From the NCBI GenBank assembly GCA_028706655.1, contig JAQTVW010000007.1, positions 1 through 34,096 on the forward strand: 34,096 bases of DNA, written 5' to 3'. This DNA comes from Dehalococcoidales bacterium (GTDB taxonomy: Bacteria; Chloroflexota; Dehalococcoidia; Dehalococcoidales; RBG-16-60-22). The notes under the pieces were generated by a model that saw only the letters and a program-made list of their open reading frames with translations, ran no database searches and was not told the DNA's origin. Positions 30,270-34,096 of the stretch are shown here, piece by piece (position 1 is the stretch's first letter; each line of letters opens with the position of its first letter). The translations under genes were made by a program, and so were the position numbers.

Positions 30270-31070
30270 CTATTTTCCTTTAAATGTGGGCTTCCGTTTT
30301 TCGCGCCAGGCGCTGTGACCTTCCATCCTGTCTTCCGTTAGGCTGAGTGCCAGGAAACGGTAGAGGTCTGCCTGCGCCGCCTGTTTGATGGAAGCAGTAT
30401 CGAGCCCCATGTTGAGGGACTCCTTGGCAACTTTGACACTAAGCGGCGGGTAGGACGCGATGATTTTAGCGATTTCCCGGGCGCGGGGCATCAGTTGCTC
30501 CAACGGCAGGACTTCGGATACCAAACCGAGACGGTAGGCATCCTGGGCGTTCATATGTTCCGAGGTTAGCGCCATCCGCATAGCAATTCCTTTACCGACA
30601 AAACGCGCCAGCCTGACCGCGCCGGCATAAGCCGGCATCACACCGATGGAGACCTGCGGCAGACCCATCCTCGCATTATCCGAAGCAATCAGGATATCGC
30701 AGCACAGCGTTATCTGGAACCCGATGCCAAGGGCATAGCCGTTAATCGCACAGATAATCGGCTTGGGGAAGTCCGCTATCACATTGAAGATATCCATCCC
30801 CCGCAGGGTAAATTTATGGAGTTCATCACCGACGGATTTCGGCGAATGCGTGGTAAGATCGGCGATATCCGCGCCTGAAGAAAACGCCCTACCTTCAGGA
30901 TTACCGGTCAGAATGACCACCAGCACATCGGGGTCAGCCTCGATTTTAGGAAACAAATCAAGGATTTCCTCCTGCATTATGGCGCTCCAGGCATTCCTCG
31001 CTTCCGGGCGGCTCAAGGTTACAGTAGCTATGTGCTCCTGCTTTTCATACAGCAGCCGGGTATATTTCAC
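30270..31070 (-). CDS. Crotonase-family protein lacking both catalytic glutamates
   Basis: This 266-residue enoyl-CoA hydratase/isomerase superfamily protein has the oxyanion-hole block GRAFSSGADI (60-69) and NGYALGIGFQITLCCD (110-125). The two glutamates of rat mitochondrial enoyl-CoA hydratase (E144 and E164) are both glutamine here: Q119 in GFQITLCCD and Q139 in MGLPQVSIG. Simple hydration is therefore doubtful; decarboxylation, isomerisation or thioester cleavage are alternatives used by other crotonases. The start is a GTG with GGAGG 9 bp ahead. It lies between the Lrp regulator (15 bp gap) and the flavoprotein (22 bp gap), so one transcript is likely. Confidence 0.85.
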   Translation of the reverse strand: MKYTRLLYEKQEHIATVTLSRPEARNAWSAIMQEEILDLFPKIEADPDVLVVILTGNPEGRAFSSGADIADLTTHSPKSVGDELHKFTLRGMDIFNVIADFPKPIICAINGYALGIGFQITLCCDILIASDNARMGLPQVSIGVMPAYAGAVRLARFVGKGIAMRMALTSEHMNAQDAYRLGLVSEVLPLEQLMPRAREIAKIIASYPPLSVKVAKESLNMGLDTASIKQAAQADLYRFLALSLTEDRMEGHSAWREKRKPTFKGK

Positions 31071-31085
31071 GATTCAAATCCTCCT

Positions 31086-31568
31086 CTATGCGCTCAAGTA
31101 TTTTTCGGTATCTTCAATACGCCCCAGGGTCCGTTTCCTCGTTCCCGCAATGTAAAACGTTTCGACCTGCCTGACGCCTTCTATCCTGGAAATTACTTCT
31201 TTGACGAAAGTTGCCATGCCCTCCATGGAAGCAAAATAGCTGTTAATAAAAACATCGAATCTGCCGAACGTCTCTACGACAAACGTGACATTCCGCAATG
31301 CGGCAAGACTGGTGCAAACCGAATCAATTTTGCTGACGTCGACATCCAGGCCGATTAACGCGCTGAACTTGTATCCCAGCTTGGCTAAATCGGGGACGGC
31401 GGTAATCTGAATAATTCCCGAGTTCAACAGATTGTCGATACGGCGTGATACTGTCGACAGGCTGATACCGAGCTGGCCGGCGATATCCGTATACTCTCGC
31501 CTGCCATTTTTCTGGAGTTCAATAATTATTTTCCGGGCAATCTCGTCGATATCGTTTGAGTGGGTCAT
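31086..31568 (-). CDS. Lrp/AsnC family transcriptional regulator
   Basis: This 160-residue regulator has an N-terminal winged HTH (IARKIIIELQKNGRREYTDI, then GISLSTVSRRIDNLLNSGII). A C-terminal RAM ligand-binding domain follows, containing LIGLDVDVSKIDSV, GRFDVFINSYFAS and VRQVETFYIAG. Such proteins sense amino acids or related small acids. The ATG at 31568 has GAGGTGA 5 bp ahead; the GTG three codons upstream overlaps that site. It heads the crotonase-flavoprotein group and is divergent from the MaoC-MFS group. A 13-bp palindrome covers the -35 box of the divergent promoter, a likely binding site for it. Confidence 0.88.
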   Translation of the reverse strand: MTHSNDIDEIARKIIIELQKNGRREYTDIAGQLGISLSTVSRRIDNLLNSGIIQITAVPDLAKLGYKFSALIGLDVDVSKIDSVCTSLAALRNVTFVVETFGRFDVFINSYFASMEGMATFVKEVISRIEGVRQVETFYIAGTRKRTLGRIEDTEKYLSA

Positions 31569-31606
31569 TAAATTCACCTCAATCTGTATTGAAAAAGCTT
31601 GGATAC

Positions 31607-31635
31607 ATAATAACCCTTAGAAATGTCGCAGTCAA
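31607..31635 (-). promoter_or_regulatory. Promoter of the Lrp-crotonase-flavoprotein group
   Basis: On the minus strand TTGACT (complement of 31630-31635) and TATTAT (complement of 31607-31612) are 17 bp apart. Each box differs from consensus at one position. The start point would lie about 30 bp ahead of the Lrp ATG. Confidence 0.6.
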
Positions 31636-31687
31636 GACTTTGCATAATTGAAAGTAGAAATGCTCATAGCTCTCATATTTCATGATA

Positions 31688-31720
31688 TTATTGACAATAA
31701 AGGCTCACTTCCATTATAAT
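31688..31720 (+). promoter_or_regulatory. Consensus promoter of the MaoC-MFS group with palindromic operator
   Basis: TTGACA (31691-31696) and TATAAT (31715-31720) are perfect consensus boxes 18 bp apart. The palindrome TTATTGACAATAA (31688-31700) completely covers the -35 box, which would let a bound regulator block polymerase. The start point near 31727 leaves about 70 nt before the first gene. Confidence 0.7.
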
Positions 31721-31798
31721 AGCGGCAAAATTTGATGCTTCTCAGCGAATCAATCCGCAGCATAAAATACCGCGTTTTGAATTATGGAGGGTAATGTA

Positions 31799-32251
31799 TT
31801 GCCGCAAGAAGAATGGGCTTACACTATGACCTGGGATGACGTCGTCCCTGACAACAATTGGAAACTGGTCAGAGACATCCGTCTCACTACGGAGATGAAC
31901 CAGCAGTTCATGGATGCTCTTGATGACCATAATCCGCTGTATATTGATGATTCGCCCTACGGCGCTTCGATTGCCATTCCCGGGCTGCTGCACGAGCTGG
32001 CTTTCGAGGCGATGATACGCTCTTTCCCCATCGCCCCACCCAGCGGCTCGACGAGCTATCATGCCAAGCAGGAAACCGAACTGCATTACCCTGTCAAAAT
32101 CGGCGAAAGAGTTAAGATCGAAGTCAGACTGACAGATAAATACGTCAAGCGGGAAAAGAACTATGTCCTCCATGAAGCCAGACTGATAGATGAAAATGGC
32201 AAGATGGTCATGCTCAGCCGGCATTATCGCATGGTGGGAAGGAGGGATTAA
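31799..32251 (+). CDS. MaoC-like hotdog hydratase/dehydratase, subunit 1
   Basis: This 150-residue hotdog-fold protein carries the MaoC-type pattern MDALDDHNPLYIDD (with D and H at the usual R-hydratase site) and GASIAIPGLLHELAFEAM downstream. The C terminus has LHYPVKIGERVKIEVRLTDK and MLSRHYRMV. It should hydrate or dehydrate a CoA thioester. The start is a TTG at 31799 placed 7 bp after GGAGGG; the ATG at 31784 contains that ribosome site and is unlikely. A second MaoC-like gene begins 2 bp after its stop, so the two products probably form a heterodimer, as in mycobacterial HadAB-type enzymes. Confidence 0.82.
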   Translation: MPQEEWAYTMTWDDVVPDNNWKLVRDIRLTTEMNQQFMDALDDHNPLYIDDSPYGASIAIPGLLHELAFEAMIRSFPIAPPSGSTSYHAKQETELHYPVKIGERVKIEVRLTDKYVKREKNYVLHEARLIDENGKMVMLSRHYRMVGRRD

Positions 32252-32253
32252 TC

Positions 32254-32676
32254 ATGTTAGTCCCGATAAGCAAGCTTGAACCGGGCTACCGCATCCCTCA
32301 CCTGATGAAGCAGGTAGTTTTCGAGAAAGTGCGGAGTTTTTCTTCGTGCATGGGCAGAGCCATCCACACTGATGCGGAATTCGCCAAGGGAGTAGCGCAG
32401 CCCAACGTCATCGCCCAGGCATTGATGTCACATAACTACATGATTGAAATGCTGGTACGAGCCTTCGGGCGGGATTTCCTGGAGAACGGCAAGATCGACG
32501 CCAAGTTCCTCGACCAGGTATTCCCCGGAGATAACCTGTTCATCAGAGGCGAAGTGACCTCTAAAAAACAGGAGACAGACGGGTGGCACGTGGCGCTGGA
32601 CGTATGGTGCGAACGGATGTGGGGGCAGAAGACCGCCATCGGCACGGCGACCGTCTTGCTCCGCAGGACGGAATAA
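32254..32676 (+). CDS. MaoC-like hotdog hydratase/dehydratase, subunit 2
   Basis: This 140-residue hotdog protein has IHTDAEFAKGVAQPNVIAQALMSHNYMIEML (about 37-67), DQVFPGDNLFIRGEV and a final strand AIGTATVLLRR. It has the IHTD block but not the D-x-x-x-H of the preceding gene, as expected where one partner supplies the catalytic pair and the other the substrate tunnel. The ribosome site GGAGGGA overlaps the end of the first MaoC gene. Together they may dehydrate a 3-hydroxyacyl-CoA made in the same pathway. The physiological substrate is unknown. Confidence 0.82.
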   Translation: MLVPISKLEPGYRIPHLMKQVVFEKVRSFSSCMGRAIHTDAEFAKGVAQPNVIAQALMSHNYMIEMLVRAFGRDFLENGKIDAKFLDQVFPGDNLFIRGEVTSKKQETDGWHVALDVWCERMWGQKTAIGTATVLLRRTE

Positions 32677-32755
32677 AAGCCGGCAGCCTGACCACCACGA
32701 ATAATTAGACTTTGGCGCTAATTCCCGATTTGAATAAATTTAGACGCTTTTGGTG

Positions 32756-34021
32756 ATGATGAAACAAACGTCCCGCAGGCACTCTTCTAAAATATTCTAC
32801 GGCTGGTGGGTCGTCGCCCTCTCTTTTCTGGTCAGTTTTTTCAGTGCGGCGTTCATCTGGTATGGTTTCACTGCTTACTTCGCTCCGCTGGTGCAGGAGT
32901 TCGGCTGGAGCTACACGGCAATATCGGTGGCGGGTTCCTTCCGTTCGGCAGAGGTCGGGGTGCTGGGCATCTTCGTCGGGTTTCTGGTCGACCGTTTCGG
33001 GGGAAAGCGCGTTATTGTCATCGGCTCGGTCATTGTCAGTGCCGGGTTTCTCTTGTTCAGCCGCATTACTTCGCTGACGGGATTTTATGTAGCATTCCTG
33101 TTGATTGCGGTGGGCGGCAGCGGTCTGACCAGCATCGTGCTGTTCCAGGTCGTCACCAAGTGGTTTAACAAGCGCCTCGGACTGGTGCTCGGCATTGTCG
33201 GTTCCGGCTTTGGCGCTGGCGGATTTGCCATTCCCGGAATTGTCTTTCTCATCGACCAGATAGGCTTCCGAAACCTTTTCGCCGGTATCAGCGCCTGGAT
33301 TATTATCCTCGGCGCCTTAATCTGGTTTCTCTTCGTAAATGAACCTAAAGAAATCGGCTTGAATCCGGATGGCAAGGTTATCGATGTCGCCGTTGATACC
33401 TCACAGGATAACCGGGCTGCTCCGGTCAAGCGGGCAGACTATACTTTGAAACAAGCCATGGCGGACTGGAATTTCTGGATCGTCAACTTCGCCAGTACCG
33501 CCAGCCTGGTCACGATGATGATGCTCACCACCCACATCATGCCCTGCATGGAGAACCTGGGCTACAGCAGGAGCCTGGCGGGCATCGCCGCAGCGGGGAT
33601 ACCTGTGACCAGTATCATCGGCAGGCTCAGTGTCGGCTGGCTTTCCGATACTTACGGCAGGCGGAGGATGTTTATCCTCACGATGATTGTGCAGACCATC
33701 GGGATGTGGCTCTTCATCAAAGCAGAAGTGCCGCTTTTTGCTGCGTTATCGGTCGTCGTCTTCGGAGTGTCGTACGGAGGCATCCACACCTTACGCGTGG
33801 CAGTACTGAAGTCTTACTACGGCATCGCCAATATCGGCTCGATAATGGGGGTAAACCTGGGACTCTCAAGCGTACTCAGTATCATCGGGCCGCTGGTTGC
33901 CGGCTACTATTTCGATAATACCGGCACGTACCTGTATGCCTGGATAATTGCGGGAGTAATGCTTACGGCGGGGATTCCCCTGCTTTTCATGATGAAGAAG
34001 CCTGAAGGCGAGAAGCATTAA
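32756..34021 (+). CDS. MFS transporter, OFA / organic-acid type
   Basis: This protein of about 421 residues has twelve hydrophobic helices. It starts after a basic tail with FYGWWVVALSFLVSFFSAAFIW, the usual first helix of oxalate/formate antiporter-like carriers. The loop after helix 2 reads GFLVDRFGGKRV, and its counterpart in the second half reads GWLSDTYGRRR. It probably moves an organic acid. Four start codons lie in tandem (TTG, GTG, ATG, ATG at 32750-32761) without a clear ribosome site; I chose the first ATG. It ends the MaoC group and is followed by a hairpin. Confidence 0.85.
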   Translation: MMKQTSRRHSSKIFYGWWVVALSFLVSFFSAAFIWYGFTAYFAPLVQEFGWSYTAISVAGSFRSAEVGVLGIFVGFLVDRFGGKRVIVIGSVIVSAGFLLFSRITSLTGFYVAFLLIAVGGSGLTSIVLFQVVTKWFNKRLGLVLGIVGSGFGAGGFAIPGIVFLIDQIGFRNLFAGISAWIIILGALIWFLFVNEPKEIGLNPDGKVIDVAVDTSQDNRAAPVKRADYTLKQAMADWNFWIVNFASTASLVTMMMLTTHIMPCMENLGYSRSLAGIAAAGIPVTSIIGRLSVGWLSDTYGRRRMFILTMIVQTIGMWLFIKAEVPLFAALSVVVFGVSYGGIHTLRVAVLKSYYGIANIGSIMGVNLGLSSVLSIIGPLVAGYYFDNTGTYLYAWIIAGVMLTAGIPLLFMMKKPEGEKH

Positions 34022-34025
34022 ACCT

Positions 34026-34052
34026 GAGACCGCTTTCGCTATACGCGGTCTC
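34026..34052 (+). terminator. Hairpin after the last MFS gene
   Basis: GAGACCGC (34026-34033) and GCGGTCTC (34045-34052) form a perfect 8-bp stem with an 11-nt loop, 4 bp after the stop codon. The following bases (TAAAAGC) are not a T-run, so it may be a weak or factor-dependent terminator. Confidence 0.5.
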
Positions 34053-34096
34053 TAAAAGCAGCCCGGACTAAACCTTCTTTTTTCGCTGTCTCAGAA

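Noticed and set aside
1-34096. Mobile element or genomic-island borders
   Set aside because: No transposase, integrase, tRNA gene, attachment-site pair or long inverted terminal repeat was seen, and gene composition looks broadly even.

Overview
The window reads as a stretch of an anaerobic bacterial chromosome, most likely a Dehalococcoidia-type Chloroflexota. That is an inference from the gene mix (paired thiolase/DUF35, CaiB CoA-transferases, two-subunit B12 mutase, OFA-type MFS carriers, NapC-type multihaem cytochrome, ADP-forming acyl-CoA synthetase subunit), moderately GC-rich codon use and frequent TTG/GTG starts. No rRNA, tRNA, CRISPR, integrase or transposase was seen. About 35 protein genes are supported, most in short co-directional groups.

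Layout. 1-4400: a partial MFS carrier, a DUF2156 acyltransferase-like protein and a DUF1059 protein (minus strand), an ornithine cyclodeaminase/alanine dehydrogenase-family enzyme (plus), then a cupin and a baeRF-type release-factor-like protein (minus). 4500-8650: an ADP-forming acyl-CoA synthetase alpha subunit and a YprB-like exonuclease (plus), then an OFA-type MFS carrier and an internally duplicated carboxymuconolactone-decarboxylase (CMD) protein (minus). 9063-16335: an eight-gene plus-strand cluster of type I CoA-transferase A/B, methylmalonyl-CoA epimerase-like protein, DUF35 Zn-ribbon protein, thiolase, B12-binding small subunit, mutase large subunit and MeaB GTPase. 16691-20998: a DctP-DctQ-DctM TRAP transporter followed by a CaiB/BaiF CoA-transferase. 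21006-22779 (minus): a second CaiB/BaiF enzyme with a CMD protein. 22909-28594: an electron-transfer/cell-surface island with a 16-haem membrane-anchored cytochrome, a small membrane protein, a Cys-rich HTH regulator and a divergent 906-residue secreted repeat protein carrying one CXXCH. 28607-31568 (minus): Lrp regulator, crotonase-family protein and fumarate-reductase-type flavoprotein. 31799-34021 (plus): two MaoC hotdog proteins and another OFA-type MFS carrier.

How it may work together. The 9-21 kb region looks like a catabolic unit: TRAP uptake of a (di)carboxylate, CoA activation by type I and class III CoA-transferases, carbon-skeleton rearrangement by a B12 mutase with its own repair GTPase and epimerase, and thiolytic cleavage by the DUF35-thiolase pair. 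Hydratase/dehydratase-like and flavoprotein genes to the right, and the ADP-forming synthetase to the left, fit the same theme. The mutase active site departs strongly from classical methylmalonyl-CoA mutase while keeping the Tyr, Arg and His expected for a carboxylated substrate. The nearby crotonase-family protein has lost both catalytic glutamates, and the flavoprotein lacks one substrate-binding histidine. Together these suggest an uncharacterised acid-degradation route rather than ordinary propionate metabolism.

The second system of interest is the cytochrome island. Five diheme modules are strung on a NapC-like anchor beside a regulator with eight clustered cysteines. The regulator's divergent promoters carry two near-identical 19-bp operator-like sites, one in each promoter spacer.
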